DNA of 64,000 nucleotides from Juglans regia (GCF_001411555.2 NC_049909.1:19144623-19208622); one strand, 5' to 3'; shown: positions 1 to 12,474, counted from the stretch's first letter. Numbers and translations: made by a program. Notes: generated by a model from the sequence alone, not told the origin.

Positions 1-2040
1 ACATGCATTTGTAAAAAAAAAAAAAAGCAATATTCAAAAATTAAATCATAATTATATTTAGAGTAGTATTACATATACTTATAATTTTATTTACGAAACT
101 TATTTAATTAATTTTCTTTTGAGGTTCAAATTTTGAAATTTGAATTTAATGATTTTCACCATATTAATAACTTGGAGAATTAAGTTTTTATTTTAAGTAA
201 AATTAACATTTTCCTTAATCTTCGATATATGTCTGTCACCTCAATAGTGTTACACGGGTATTACATTTATGGTATTAGAAATAGTATTACTAATAAAATT
301 ATGTAGGTTCTTAATCCCAAAATATCACCAGAATTCACATTGTAAATTATCTCTCAAGTATTTAGAGGATATTCTAAAGGAAAAGGGTCCAATGGGTTAG
401 ACATGAGAGAGCATGTCTTTTCCTAAGTCCAGTTTTTTCCACAAAACCGCGTGTAATAGGGAATCATTGCACTAAAGAAATTGAACTTCTCATGATACAT
501 GCTGATGTGGATTGAAATTTGAACTACTTATCACAGCATTACAGTTCCTCCCACTGCAACACTTCTGGTTAATATCATTTAGTTCCAGTTTGTTTAATCT
601 CGGCATTTCCAAATGACATTTGTAATTTTAGGATGTACAAATATCACGTATTCTTTTTTAAAAAATTGATAAATTTGAGATTTATATGAAACAATTATTA
701 TTTTTAATAATATACTCAACTTCTTTCCAAAGAAAATACACGAGACTTTAACATTACTCTTTTCCAAAAGTAAAACACCAATTCTAAATTATATAATTCT
801 TTTATATTGGTTTACCAAATAACAGGAAGGAGATTGTTAGCGGAGGAAAAAAAAAAAAAAAAAAAACTTGTAAAAATTAAATGCTTAATCATGCAGTAAA
901 TAAAATTGTTATATTAGAATTGACCTTAAATTCCTGTTCTGCATAGGGAAGTTGAAACCAAGCTGAAGGCAGAGTTTGATTTCATGGTCTTAAAGGTTCA
1001 GAGAACCTGGTAAGGGGTCCAGAAGAGAAGAAGCTCTGCTGTATTAGCCATTTGTGGTCCTCACAATTGGAACTAAGTGACAAATTGACTTGAAACTGGC
1101 ATAAAAGGGTGGACGACAAAATAGAACACTCGGCTTAGCTAGATTGTTTATTTTTTCCTTAATAAATAAAAATAAATAGTTCAAGTGAAAACTGTTTGAG
1201 GAATTTGTGTATAAAATAAATTTTAAGATCTATTCATTGTTGGAATTTGTTTAATGAAAGTGGATAAATACATTTAAAATTTTTATGAGAACTTTTTTTA
1301 GCAATTTTTTTTTTTTTTTTCATTTGTGTTTGATTCTAGAGAAGTCAAGACAATTGATTAGATATCTTATCTAAAAAATAAATTCGTTTGTTTTGTTGAA
1401 AGTTGAATAAAATATTATTATAATATAATTTTTTAATGTAATTTTTGTTTTGTAATTTGAAAATATTGAATTATTTATTATATTTTGTGTGAGTGTTTGT
1501 GAAAGTTGTAATGATTATATAAGATAAGATGATATGAGATAGTTTGATTTTGTGTAACCAAACCAGTCCTGAAAACAATTTTAGAATATTATTTTGAGAA
1601 AAAGAAACTAAACATAGAAAAATGCTATATGCTATATCTTACTTTCATTTCACTATATTAACATGTTAGTATGTTTTTTTTTTTTTTAATTGGGTGAAGG
1701 GAACTCAGACTTCTATTTTGGAGGTTGTGAGTTATGTCAATCAAGCCACATGTTATTCAACTTTTGAATTGGATTTTTTTTTTTTTTAGAAAAAACATAA
1801 CAATGAATCTAAGAGGTGATATACAGTCTCTTATTAAGGGTAATTGGTGCAAACATACAATTTCCTAAAGATAATTATTTAGTCAGAGGAGCAGCAAAAC
1901 AATAGTTAGACGTAAGAGTGGGGTTGAAGACGACAGTGTTGCAGAACGGGTCCATTCTACACCTACAAGCAGGAAAAACTCTATCTGAAAACATAAAGCA
2001 ACAACGCGGAAATGAGATTTGAAAAATTCTTTGGTCCACT
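1..2040. other. AT-rich intergenic region upstream of the WRKY gene
   Basis: I see no convincing coding exon. Long A and T runs (for example near 845-866, 1305-1320 and 1675-1687) and an AT-rich MITE-like stretch dominate. Around 949-1003 a short open stretch follows a possible acceptor, but it is isolated and ends quickly, so I do not call it a gene. Confidence 0.6.
1381..1568. repeat. AT-rich MITE-like element (recurrent family)
   Basis: This stretch resembles segments at about 20872-21053, 57886-58055 and 59570-59700. All share a core with GAATAAAATATT, a T/A-rich middle and a flank containing a GATGAGAT-like tract followed by CCAAAC. The recurrence and the ends point to one high-copy non-autonomous DNA transposon family. 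The superfamily is not certain because I cannot see a clean target-site duplication here. Confidence 0.5.
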
Positions 2041-2065
2041 CCCTCTCAAAGCTTAGAACGAACTC

Positions 2066-2248
2066 TTGACTTGCATCTTTTCTTCATTTCAATCATGCAA
2101 TGCAATGTCCTCCCCCTCCCCCTTCAAACCCTAAAAGTGAGACCCTTTTAATTTTTAGTAAAATAAATAAAATTGGGGCTGAATTGGTCAAATGTTGACC
2201 TTCTCACTTCCTCACTCGGTTTCTCAGTCAAACATTTGACTCTTGACC
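2066..2248 (+). promoter_or_regulatory. W-box cluster upstream of the WRKY gene
   Basis: TTGAC cores occur at 2066-2071 (TTGACT), 2195-2200 (TTGACC), 2227-2231 (reverse strand), 2236-2241 (TTGACT) and 2243-2248 (TTGACC), with a further TGAC core in reverse at 2186-2190. Four of the cores fall within 55 bases, about 350-400 bp upstream of the ATG. W-boxes are the known binding sites of WRKY proteins, so auto- or cross-regulation is plausible. That function is inferred. Confidence 0.6.
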
Positions 2249-2306
2249 CTCCAATCTTCGCCTTTCTTTCATTCTTTAATTTTCTCAACCCAAGATTCAT
2301 GCTTCC

Positions 2307-2312
2307 TATAAG
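2307..2312 (+). promoter_or_regulatory. Possible TATA element of the WRKY gene
   Basis: A TATAAG motif lies just downstream of the W-box cluster and about 285 bp before the ATG, with a pyrimidine-rich stretch after it (2355-2400). A 5' UTR of about 250 bases would follow. A polypyrimidine tract with a TTGCAG acceptor-like end at about 2561-2570 leaves room for a 5' UTR intron. Position and composition fit a core promoter, but nothing in the sequence proves it. Confidence 0.35.
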
Positions 2313-2595
2313 TATAAGTGCTTCCATTTATCCTTTAAATGCAAAACTTAATTACCTTCCCTCCCTCTCCTCCCCATACACCATCACTACTACCTACTCT
2401 TTTTGCTACTGAGATACCGAGCTCCTGATCTCTTCCAAATCCTCGAAAAACCCTAATCTCATTCTGGCTACTTTCATGTTTTTATCGTATTCATTTAGTC
2501 TAGAGATGTGCCAGCCATTGTTTCAGGAAGTGAATTAAGTACTGTATAGTCTCTTAATTTATTGCTTGCAGTCCCTGTTGATAGTATTGTAGAAG

Positions 2596-4103
2596 ATGGA
2601 GAAGAGTTGGAGCTGGGAGCAGAAGACACTGGTTAGTGAACTGATTCAGGGAATGGAGATGGCTAAACAGTTGAGAGTACAATTTAGTGCAAATTCTTCA
2701 TCAGAGACCACAGAGACGTTGTTACATAGAATTTTAGCTTCATATGAGAAGGCTCTTATGATTCTGAGATGGAGTGGGTCGATGGGACAGACCCAGACTG
2801 CAGCAGGAGTAACAACAGGTGTTCCTGGGTCTCCGATTTCTGTTGATGGAAGTTTTGGGAGCAATGAATTTGATAAGGGTCTCAAAGATCATCGGGACCT
2901 TAATGATGTCTCAAAGAAAAGGTACTGAATTTTAGAGCTTGCAGACATATTTCTTGATTCTACCAAAAAAAACTGTACCCAACTGTTTACTAATGCTTCT
3001 TGCTGACATGTTTTTTGGATTGGGTTGCAGAAAAATAATGCCCAGATGGACGGACCAAGTGAGAGTGAGCTCTGAGACTGGGTTGGAAGGACCCCATGAC
3101 GATGGCTATAGCTGGAGAAAATATGGTCAGAAAGACATCCTTGGAGCCAAATATCCCAGGTGAGATTCTTTTCCTTATCTGCTTCAAAATCACCGATGTG
3201 GGGTCCTGCCTTCCCTTGCTCATATATCTAGTAGAATTACAAGTAGTTTTACAAAGTTGCTGGCATATTTTTTCTTTTCTATTTTTCTTTTGGTGGAAAA
3301 AGTGCTTGGAATTGACTCGCCGTGACAATTCAATCTGCATGCTTTAGGATTTCATAAGAATTTAGATGAACTTACTTAAAAAATAAAATAAAAAATTAGA
3401 TGAACCAGGACTATATTCGACACTTCTGTCTGTTACCATGAACAAAAATGATAACGTTGTCTTTCACATTTGCAGAAGCTATTACAGATGCACCTTTCGC
3501 CTAACTCAAAACTGCTGGGCTACAAAGCAAGTGCAGAGAGCAGATGAAGATCCCAACGTATTTGAAATCACTTACCGAGGAAGACACATCTGTTCCCATG
3601 CTACCAATTTGGTTCCAGCACCATCATCACCAGAAAAGCAAGAACAGAAACAAAACTTCAACAACAATGACAATCAGCAAGATCAACGACCACTTGATAT
3701 CCTCGGAAACATTGGAAGCAGTTTGAGGATTGTTACTGAGGAACTGGAAAACAAAGAGATGTCCTATCCCTTCTCTTTTCCTTCAACTTCATTTGGATGC
3801 ACGAAGAGTGAAAACAGCAACTTCTCACTTTCGACGCTGGACAACAACACTAGTTTCCTGGGCAGTTTTTCCCCACCATTTTTATCCCCGGCTACCCCTG
3901 AGTCAAACTTTCACTCAGTGTCCCCATTCCAGAACAGCAACTTCAAAGGGGCTCACAACGGGCATCGTTCGGAATCTGACCTCACTGAGATCATCTCTGC
4001 CAACACTTCAGCCACCAGTTCTCCGATTCTAGACTTGGATTTCTCACTTGATCCAGCGGAAATTGGCCATTTCCCATTCGACTCTTCAGCGTTTTTCGCT
4101 TAG
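2596..4103 (+). CDS. Group III WRKY transcription factor (WRKY41/53-like)
   Basis: Three exons join in frame: 2596-2921, 3031-3159 and 3476-4103, giving 360 residues. Introns have GT...AG ends, and the second interrupts an arginine codon in the WRKY domain, the conserved position for this family. The domain has WRKYGQK at residues 137-143 and zinc ligands C157, C165, H189 and C191, spaced C-x7-C-x23-H-x-C, which defines group III. The N-terminus (SWEQKTLVSELIQGMEMAKQ) matches the conserved leader of the WRKY41/53/30 clade, and the C-terminal 160 residues are Ser/Asn/Pro-rich with an acidic end, like an activation domain. Family members are nuclear, bind W-boxes (TTGACC/T) and act in defence and senescence. 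The gene looks intact. The exact orthologue cannot be fixed by eye. Confidence 0.95.
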
Positions 4104-5778
4104 TTCCACTTAAGCTCTAAAATAAGAATAAAAACGGCATGTGGGATGCATCCACCTGTTGAATCTAGCTTTTGTATTATAATTTATAAAGGAAGGGATG
4201 TTTTTGTTGAATATATAAGATCCTCCTTAAAGTTTAGCCACTAGATTAGAATTCCATAGATACACCAATAAACTATGAAGATGGACGGTTACAACTTACA
4301 ATAACTTATGCTGGAAACTCTTGTTTCCTCAAGAGAAACTCTATAATTGAACCAACACTCGATGTGCTAAACAGCTAAGAGCTTTATCCGGAATGAGAAA
4401 CAGGACAATAAGTGGAGTGAAATCTGCCAGACCAGAGCAGATTAGCAGCACTTTCTGAAAACCATAACGAAACCAAATGAAGGTGAAACTTCCCTCCTGT
4501 CCCTAGATGAAGTGCCTTTTCATTTTTTTCAACCCTGAAACAGAATCAGATGTGCTTTGTTCTGCACCTTGAGCTCTCCTGAGAACTTCTCTCAACCCCA
4601 TCGCAACAAATAAGTTGGTTAGATTAAGAAGCGACTCAGCTCCGCCATGTAGCCAATCCACATTAGACAACGAAGTACTGTAATGCACCTCCGCTGTTTC
4701 GACCACAAAAACAGAGTTGCACAGTTTAGGGTTCTATATTTCCAGGATCGAAAAATGGGAATCGGGTGTTTCATAAACATTTTCAATCTGTTATTTCAAT
4801 GTTAATAAAAAGTATTACAAATTTTATGAAATACAATTTAAGCATTTAATATCATGTATAAATGAGTATAAAGAATAAATTCATTGACTAGCTTCAATAA
4901 AAATATGATATTAATTCAAATAATTTCAATAAATATGTAATTTATGTATTTAACCTCAATTGTTGATATTTTTTTTTCCTCATAAAAGAAGAAAATAAAG
5001 ATCATAGATAATGCTAGGGTGCCTACCAAATGAGCACACTAGTACAAATGAGTTTTTTTTTTTTTTCTTTAAGCATTTTTTAAACATCCTTAACTATTAA
5101 GAAAAAATATATATATAAATTCACTAATAGTTACTTCTTTAACCATTAAGAAAAAATAAAAATAAATAAATAAACAAAAATAGATGAGTGGACACATTTG
5201 GTGAGCATATTTAGTAGTCATACTATCATTTTTCAAAGATCATTAGACAAATGTAGTATTTTATGTGAATGCAGATAAAATATCTTAGACCCAAATAACC
5301 AAACTTGGCCTAATAACCAAGCCCAACCCATCAAAATGCTCTTAGAAGACAAATGAAGAGAGAGAAAGAATGGACAAATAGAGGACAAGGAACAAAAAGG
5401 TGTTAGAGGGAAAAGAAGAGAATAAGAAGAAATGAGGGAAAGCACGTGAGTCACGCAGATGGGAGTGGAAGAAATGTTGTCATTCTTCTCCACTCCCAAG
5501 GCCAAGGATAAAAATGGAGGACAAGAAAGGGGATTTCGGCTTCTTCTTCACTTCTTCAACAAAGCGATGAGAGCTCAAGCAACCAGCAAATAGATCTCGA
5601 AATTCCATTGTACATTGAGAAATGAGAGACCGTAAAATATTTATATTATAGTGGATTTCCCTCTCAAACACTCGTGTACGCATGCATTATGCCGAACTAT
5701 GTAAATTTGTATGTCTCAATCTCTTTATTTTTCCTGCATTTATTTTTCCTATTCACTATCATGGACGTACATACGAAT
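4104..5778. other. Intergenic region with a possible exon remnant
   Basis: This is WRKY 3' UTR followed by AT-rich DNA. On the minus strand 4503-4706 is open for 67 codons and has protein-like composition (…NVDWLHGGAESLLNLTNLF…) with a stop near 4503, so it could be the last exon of a lost or unrecognised gene. I find no partner exon further upstream on that strand and do not recognise the family. From 4980 to 5230 there is MITE-like AT-rich sequence, and 5233-5700 shows nothing I can name. Confidence 0.4.
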
Positions 5779-5914
5779 GTCGTACATCCTCACCGGACCA
5801 CTCTCGAGGGCTCCAAACCACACCGATCGAGGCCCGAGTTGTCCCAACGGGCAGAAAATGACTATTTCTCTCATTCCGGCCTGTTATGCAATTTTTTGGC
5901 ATTAACATTACGCA

Positions 5915-7271
5915 TGTAACACCCCCTTCCTGTAGGCTGGAGATGTCACGTGTTTTTATAAAAATACCCCAGCAAGATATCTCATATTTAATAAAATAAA
6001 ATTTACATTTATTTCATAAAAATAATTATTTAATTAAAACATGTCTTAAAAAAATAAACAAATAAAATAAACTGAGTAAAATTTATGTCATAAAAATAAT
6101 TTATTTTATGAAGTCTGGAATTTAATCAATTGCTTCATCTAATCTTATCTCGTCTACTTGTACTCCTTATCATGCTCACCCGGGGTGGTTTAAAAATATA
6201 AAAAATTAAAATGAGTCGATGACTCAGTAAGAAACTCATCATAACGTAAACATACTTAATATACGATTTTCATAAAATTATTTTATGTTGAGAACTTAAA
6301 ATCATGATAATTCATGCTGATGCTTATGTTATGCATATGATTGATTTATCTGAATTAATTGATTTATTTGACTTATCTGGTTGGCCAACACACTTAACCC
6401 TGTGTGTAAAGTTGTGCACTAACTTCCCCTGTTGCAACAAAGGAAGATGATTGTGCAGTACTCTAACGTACTACGGTGGACCACGCTTGAGTCTGTGACT
6501 TGCCCGCCCACCCTGAAATTGCATTGGTACCATGCATCTGAATGGTCATCTAGTTATACTGATATGATATTATATTATACTTGAAATTAAGATAGCTTAC
6601 GTGTCTTATGCAACGTGAGATGTACGAAATGTATAATACATACATAATTATAATATGCGAAATAAAATATAATGAATGTCGTGCGAAATATCATAACATG
6701 CGTGATACGTAAACATTGGCTTCCAAAGAAACTGGCTTTAATGATAATATATATATATATAACTAACTAACATATACTAATATTAATTTATGTTCAAGTT
6801 ACTTACCTCGTAGCACTAAATCTAATATTTCTAGATCGAAATTGAATACCTATAAAATATGCTACTTATGTAAATTTCTAATTAAATACATATTTAAAAA
6901 TTTAGGTCTAAAATACTAAGGAGAAAATATAAATATCAGTCTACTGTACACATCAGCCGTCGCACACTCAATGTATTAAGTGAAAAAAAAAAAATTTACT
7001 TGTAATGTACTGCGGCTTCCGGCTGATGCGCAACACAGCCCAAATACTAAGCGACCTGTTTTTCCTAATAATCTACATTTTAAATTCTAGAAGAGTTAAA
7101 TCTTTCGTGGACATCATGAATATTAATTAAGCCCAACTAAAAGAAAAGGTGGCTGACTTAACTAACCCAAATTAAAACAAGGCCCATGCTAGTCAGCCCA
7201 TCCCAAAAGAATTAGGGTCATTTTTGGTGAAAAATATTAAAAAGTTTTAAGGCCCTTACAGGAGGGTTACA
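5915..7271 (-). mobile_element. Probable solo LTR (Ty3/gypsy-like), unit A
   Basis: The block begins TGTAACACCCCC and ends GGAGGGTTACA, so it has TG...CA ends with short inverted termini, and its 1.36 kb fits a solo LTR. Internally it holds ATGAGTCGATGACTCAG, a motif I associate with plant Ty3/gypsy LTRs beginning TGTAAC. No gag or pol sequence lies next to it. I could not find a matching target-site duplication, so class and ends are tentative. Confidence 0.45.
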
Positions 7272-7661
7272 CGGCCAGCTTTTTAGTAGCAATTTTGCAA
7301 ATACTGAAAGGTAGCTATGAGTATAACTGATAGTGGCTAAAGACTTAAGAGCAACTTTATATTCTGAAAATGGGTAATGATAGGTACCTTATTATTATTA
7401 CCCATGATCCATCAACTATCTAAATGCATTTCAAATTTTTATTTATTTATTATTTTTAAGTATTTTTTAACATTTTTAATTACTAAAAAAATTAAAATAA
7501 TATATAATTTTATCAATACTCACTTCTTTAATTATTAAATAAAATTAAAAATTAAAAAAAAAATAGTTGGATAGTAGTAGTTATTATTTGAAAAAATAAC
7601 GATGTGATTCAACTTTTAGATGGCAGGTTCTGTAAATACCAAAACAAACTATCCATGATTA

Positions 7662-8130
7662 GAGCATTAGTATTGACTTCATAAAAAGTCTAGTCAAATG
7701 TAAAATTTGATGAAGTTTATCAAAATAGAACTGTATTAGATTAGTCAAATAGATAAATATGAAATTTTAAACTACAATAAATCTATAAGTTTCTTCAAAT
7801 TTGAAGGTCTACTATTCATTCATCAAATCTATTATTTATTCACTTTTAATCTCTAAAAATCTTTTTTATTTACCTTTAATCTCTAACCGTCTTGTAATAA
7901 TAATATAAGAATCAAATTAAATTATTAATTAACATATAATTAGTGTAATTGTAAAATATGAAAAAAAATAAAAATATTTTTATTAAAAAAATAATATTAT
8001 ATTATTATTTTGATAAATTTAATAATTAATTCAATGTGAAGTTATGGTTAAAAAAGTTTTAAATTGATAAAAATGATATAATTTTTATCAAACTTTAAAA
8101 ATAACTTTCATAAATTCAATACCAATACCC
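7662..8130. mobile_element. Tourist/PIF-Harbinger-like MITE, only in unit A
   Basis: A 469-bp insertion is absent from the equivalent place in unit B (near 12840). Its ends are imperfect inverted repeats (GAGCATTAGTATTGACTT at the left; the reverse complement of the right end starts GGGTATTGGTATTGAATT). TTA lies at both edges (7659-7661 and 8131-8133). GRGCATT-type ends with a TTA target duplication are typical of Tourist MITEs. Confidence 0.7.
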
Positions 8131-8139
8131 TTATAAGTT

Positions 8140-8700
8140 ATAACTGACGGCTCCTTTTTATTTTGCAAAGAAACGGAGGTCTGGAGGAACGAAGAAACCG
8201 AGAAGAGAAAGCTGTGAGAGGAAACTGTGAGAGAGGTCTCATATCTAGCGGCTGCAGAAGAAAAGAACGGTAGGAAGAAAGAGAGTCTTACCCCGAGAGA
8301 GGAGATTAATCTCGCGACGGTGGATCTTGTGGTAGAAAGTGATCGGAAGCACAATCTGTGGATAGGTGGTGCCTTGTCGGCAGTTTCGGGGGCTGCCGAG
8401 AGGTGACCCGACGTTCCCTGTGGTGGTCGACGGTGGAGTGGCTTGATTGAGATTTTGTGAGTATCGATTTGAAGAAGAAAGTGTATGGTATTTCAAGAAT
8501 CTGATTGTTGTGAATTGTACAAGGGAGGAAGGTGAATATATAGACGGGATTGGGTCTTCGACTTGTTTGGTTGGAATTGTATTTGTGATTGCCGGAGAGT
8601 AAAGATTGGCCTTGATCACCGATAACAGAGGAAAAACGAAGGAGTTTGATCGCGTGTGGGAGTTTGATGTTTAGTCTGTACGAGGAAGGGGAGTTTGAGA
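8140..8700. other. GC-richer duplicated block, function unknown
   Basis: This block has clearly higher GC than its surroundings and is repeated at 12840-13380 in unit B. Open frames on both strands are short and not conserved between the units. Unit A has an extra stretch of about 29 bases near 8365-8394 that would shift any frame, which argues against selection on a protein. It could be a decayed first exon with 5' UTR, or part of an older transposon. I cannot name it. Confidence 0.4.
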
Positions 8701-10394
8701 GTAAGATAGAAGTTAGGTACTAAATTTTAATGGAACTCGATTAATGGATTCAAACCTTAGAAAAAATCTAATTTGATAATTTAACTACATTTATTCCTTA
8801 AATAATATTAATACTATTTGAAAAATAAAATAAAATAATATTTATTAGTGAATAATAACTTGACTAAAATTAAATAAATAGACTCAAACTATTTATATCC
8901 TAATTTGAGGATCCATATGTTACAATGCACAACCACAAATTTCATACAAAAGATTCATTCATCTCCTGATTTTTTTGTTCAATTAAAGAAAATAAAAAAT
9001 TGTATATTTTATTTTTTATTTTTTTCTATGATTCTGATTGAATACAATGATGAAGAAGTTAATATATGTTTAATTCTATCATATTTTTGTATAAATTTTT
9101 TTTAAACAGTTAGACAATTTAAAATAAATACAATTTTAAATCGGTAAGAATATCAGTCTAAAATTGGCATAAATATTCTATTAGCCAACATGATACTTAC
9201 AATATGTGACATTGAATCAATGAAATTTCAATTCATATAGGTCATTTACTCAGCACAGTTGTGCAAGTTGAGACCGATAAATACTACGATTCATTCAGGA
9301 GACAATGAGACATAAAGTCTGACAACTTTTGGTGAAAGAAAATAAATGTATTGTGAAGACACGGATAATTTAGGTTTTACAATATGATATTATCAACATG
9401 TGGAGAGGGAGGTGTAGTCCACGATTCCTCCATATATAATATGTTTACATTTTTTTTAAGTGTCACTCCTTCGTTCTTGTATATAATTTGATTGGTGTTT
9501 CTGAACTTTACATCCGTAATCAATGATACGAGAATATAGTAATATTAGTTACAGTTTTAAGATATATAAATATTGTATAATTTTTAAAAAAAAAATAGAT
9601 TTTATTATTAAAAATTACTTTTTACACGTGGATCATAAATTTATCCAAATTTTTTTTATAAAAAATACATAAAATTTGTATATATTAAGACTACAAATAT
9701 CATTTTTAATAAAGTTAGAAGTGTTTGTATCTAAACTCTAATTTTAAATAGTTGAAAGCGGAACTCGTGTCAACTCTTGTTTTACACCAAACAATTGGAT
9801 GTTGACACATAAGGCTCCAATTAATTGCCCAAATAAACCAACCTGCACTGGAGTATTATAACCTTACTTTTAACCCTGGATCCTCTTCAGTCTCTACACT
9901 CATTTATAAGCGATGAGCTCCAACAACCTCTCTCTAGAGTTGAACCTTTCTCTTTTTAAAGTGAATCTGTGAAAATTTCTCTTCTCATTTTATTTTATTA
10001 TTATATTTTTTTTAAATTTTTATATAAAATATAAAATATAACGAATTTTTCTTAGATAATATTTTATAATTTAATAATAATAAATATACCATATGTTATA
10101 TAATCAAATGAGTGTAGTATGAATTTATTACATTATTCTTTAAATAAAGTGGGCCCCCACAAACTTTTGTGCCTCACGATCACATGATCTCCATGATTTT
10201 GTAAAAAGTTAAAATTGACTTTCATTGAAGTACAATAGTTTCTTTAAATAGACTCATTATATATATTCGAGAACTTAAATTTATGAGAAAACTAATTAAA
10301 TACTAATCCAAACTTGACTGATCCAATAACGACTCTTACAATGTAAACTTAACAATCTAATTTTATGATCTTGCATCACAGAACAGACACAGTA

Positions 10395-10426
<32 letters not shown>

Positions 10427-10470
10427 CTAGACAAGTCTTATATGCACCAAAGTAGAATTATTCTAAATTA
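8701..10470. other. AT-rich non-coding part of unit A
   Basis: I see no gene. A run of promoter-like sequence near 9780-9960 (CAAT-like motifs, then ATTTATAAG at about 9902) is repeated near 14460-14590 in unit B without any reading frame after it. An (AT)n microsatellite occupies about 10399-10425. Confidence 0.5.
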
Positions 10471-10475
10471 ATAGT

Positions 10476-10615
10476 ATTGTTTGAATGTGTTTACACCACA
10501 CACTATATATAATATAATTTGATTTATAATATTTAAATATTTAAAATTAATTTTTTAAATTGAATTATATCACATAAATTGTGTGTGGCGTAAAACTTTT
10601 TAAATAGAATTATTA
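10476..10615. repeat. Small foldback MITE beside the reductase 3' scrap (unit A)
   Basis: Inverted ends around TTTACACCACACAC and GTGTGTGGCGTAAAA enclose an A/T-only core. The same element lies at about 15297-15445 in unit B, against the 3' end of reductase copy 1. Confidence 0.5.
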
Positions 10616-10617
10616 AC

Positions 10618-10652
10618 TTTAGCTAGAGCTCCAAGTCGTCTTCCACAGGCCA
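10618..10652 (-). pseudogene. 3' scrap of a reductase gene at the duplication junction
   Basis: These 35 bases equal the last coding bases of reductase copy 1, encoding the C-terminal Gly-Arg-Arg-Leu-Gly-Ala-Leu region on the minus strand. The rest of the gene is missing, and the next base but one is the start of duplication unit B. It marks the 3' limit of the original duplicated segment. Confidence 0.85.
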
Positions 10653-10789
10653 AGTCGTACATCCTCACCGGACCACTCTCGAGGGCTCCAAACCACACCG
10701 ATCAAGGCCCGAGTTGTCCCAACGGGCAGAAAATGACTATTTCTCTCATTCCGGCCTGTTATGCAATTTTTTGGCATTAACATTACGCA

Positions 10790-12213
10790 TGTAACACCCT
10801 CTTCCTGTAGGCTGGAGATGTCACGTGTTTTTATAAAAATATCCAAGCAAGAGATCTCATATTTAATAAAATAGAATTTACATTTATTTCATAAAAATAA
10901 TTATTTAATTAAAACGTGTCTTCAAAAAAAAATAAACAAAAAAAAAAAATTGAATAAAATTTATGTCATAAAAATAATTTATTTTATGAAGTGTGGAATT
11001 TAATCAATTGCTTCATCTAATCTTGTCCCGTCTGCTCATCTCCTTATCATGCTCACCCGAGGTGGTTTAAAAATATAAAAAACTAAAATGAGTCGATGAT
11101 TCAGTAAGAAACTCATCACAACGTAAACAACTTAACATACGATTTTTCATAAAATTATTTTATATTGAGAACTTAAAATCATGATAATTCATGCTGATGC
11201 TTATGTTATGCATATGATTGATTTATCTAAATTAATTGATTTATTTGACTTATCTGGTTGGATAACACACTTAACTCTGTGTGTAAGGTTGTGCACTAAC
11301 TTCCCCTGTTGCAGCAAAGGAAGCCGATTGTGCAGTACTCTGGCATACTACGGCGGACCATGCTTGAGTTTGTGACTTGCACGCCCACTCTGAAATCGCA
11401 TTGGTACCATGCATCTGAATGATCATCTGGTTATACTGATTTGATATTATATTACACTTGAAATTAAGATAGCTTACGTGTCTTACGCAACTTGAGATGT
11501 ATGAAATGTATAATACATACTAACTATAATATGCGGAATAAAACATGATAAATGTCGTGTTTGCAAATATCATAACATGCGTGGTACGTAAACACTGGCT
11601 TCGAAAGAAACTGGCTTTAATGATAATATATATATATATATATATAAAACTAACTAACATATACTAATATTAATTTATGATTAAGTTACTTACCTCGTAG
11701 TGCTAAATCTAATATTTCTAGATCGAAATTGAATACCTATAAATTATGCGACTTATGTAAATTTCTAATTAAATATATATTTAGAAATTTAGGTCTGAAA
11801 TACTAAGTGATCTGTTTTTCCTAATTATTGGGTACGTTTGGGTAGTGAGAAGTGTTGAGAATGTTTGTGAATAGTAGTAAAAAAGTAATGAAAAAGTAAT
11901 AATAAAATATTGAATAGTAGTAAAAAATAATGAATAGTAGAAAAATAAGTAAAAAGTAATAATAAAATAAAGAATAGTAGTGAGAGTACCTCAAGTACTC
12001 TTACTTGCCAAACACACCCTAGTCTTTACATTTTAAATTCTAAAAGAGTTAAATCTTTCGTGGACATCATGAATATTAATTAAGCCCAACTAAAATAAAA
12101 GGTGGTTGACTTAACTAACCCAAATTAAAACAAGGCCCATGCTAGTCAGCCCATCCCAAAAGAATTAGGGTCATTTTTGGTGAAAAATATTAAAAAGTTA
12201 CAGGAGGGTTATA
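10790..12213 (-). mobile_element. Probable solo LTR, unit B copy
   Basis: Same LTR-like block as 5915-7271, starting TGTAACACCCTC and ending GGAGGGTTATA. It differs by point changes and by a 191-bp MITE inserted at 11830. It reached this place with the segmental duplication, not by an independent insertion. Confidence 0.45.
11830..12020. mobile_element. MITE with GTTTGG ends, only in unit B
   Basis: The 191-bp insert begins GGGTACGTTTGGGTAG and ends GCCAAACACACCCT, which are imperfect inverted repeats. The interior repeats GAATAGTAGTAAAAA-like motifs. Unit A lacks it (continuous near 7070). The ends resemble common plant MITEs carrying a GTTTGG terminal motif; the superfamily is not certain. 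Confidence 0.65.
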
Positions 12214-12239
12214 CGGCCAGCTTTTTAGTAGCAATTTTG

Positions 12240-12474
12240 ATTTGCTACACAACCTCCACCACACTCCACACTCCACACTTTTTTAAATTTTTTAAATTTT
12301 TAATATTTTTTTTAAATTTTTTTTTGAATTTATTCTTTTTAAATTATTTTAAATTTTTTATTCATTATTTATATAATAAATATTTAATAAAAGAAAAAAA
12401 TAATAAAAATTAAAAATAATGTAGAGTGTGGAGATTGTATGAATAGTAAGAGGTTGAGTAGATTTTTTGTTTTG
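12240..12474. mobile_element. MITE insertion, only in unit B
   Basis: Unit A reads directly across this point (near 7296). The insert has CCTCCACCACACTCCACAC on the left and GTAGAGTGTGGAG then ATGAATAGTAAGAGGTTG on the right as rough inverted ends around an A/T core. Relatives with an ATGAATAGTAAAAG tract lie at 19655-19862 and 20583-20760. Confidence 0.6.

Larger units (their letters stand above)
5779..10652. repeat. Tandem segmental duplication, unit A
   Basis: This segment is repeated directly at 10654-15482. Both units begin with GTCGTACATCCTCACC and run in parallel through the same LTR-like block, the GC-richer block near 8150-8700 (12840-13380 in unit B), and the same AT microsatellite. 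Unit A ends inside the last exon of a reductase gene: 10618-10652 matches the tail of copy 1 (15448-15482). The junction shows one unmatched base (10653). The units differ by several insertions (7662-8130 in A; 11830-12020, about 12240-12474 and about 14749-14923 in B). Confidence 0.9.

Noticed and set aside
949..1003. Short open stretch after an AG in the 5' intergenic region
   Set aside because: Isolated, under 20 codons and without a partner exon.
2173..2412. 79-codon frame just upstream of the WRKY gene
   Set aside because: It covers the W-box cluster, the TATA-like motif and the 5' UTR. The codon content is not protein-like.
11181..11375. 64-codon frame within the LTR-like block of unit B
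   Set aside because: The matching stretch in unit A is not kept open, and the sequence is LTR-like.
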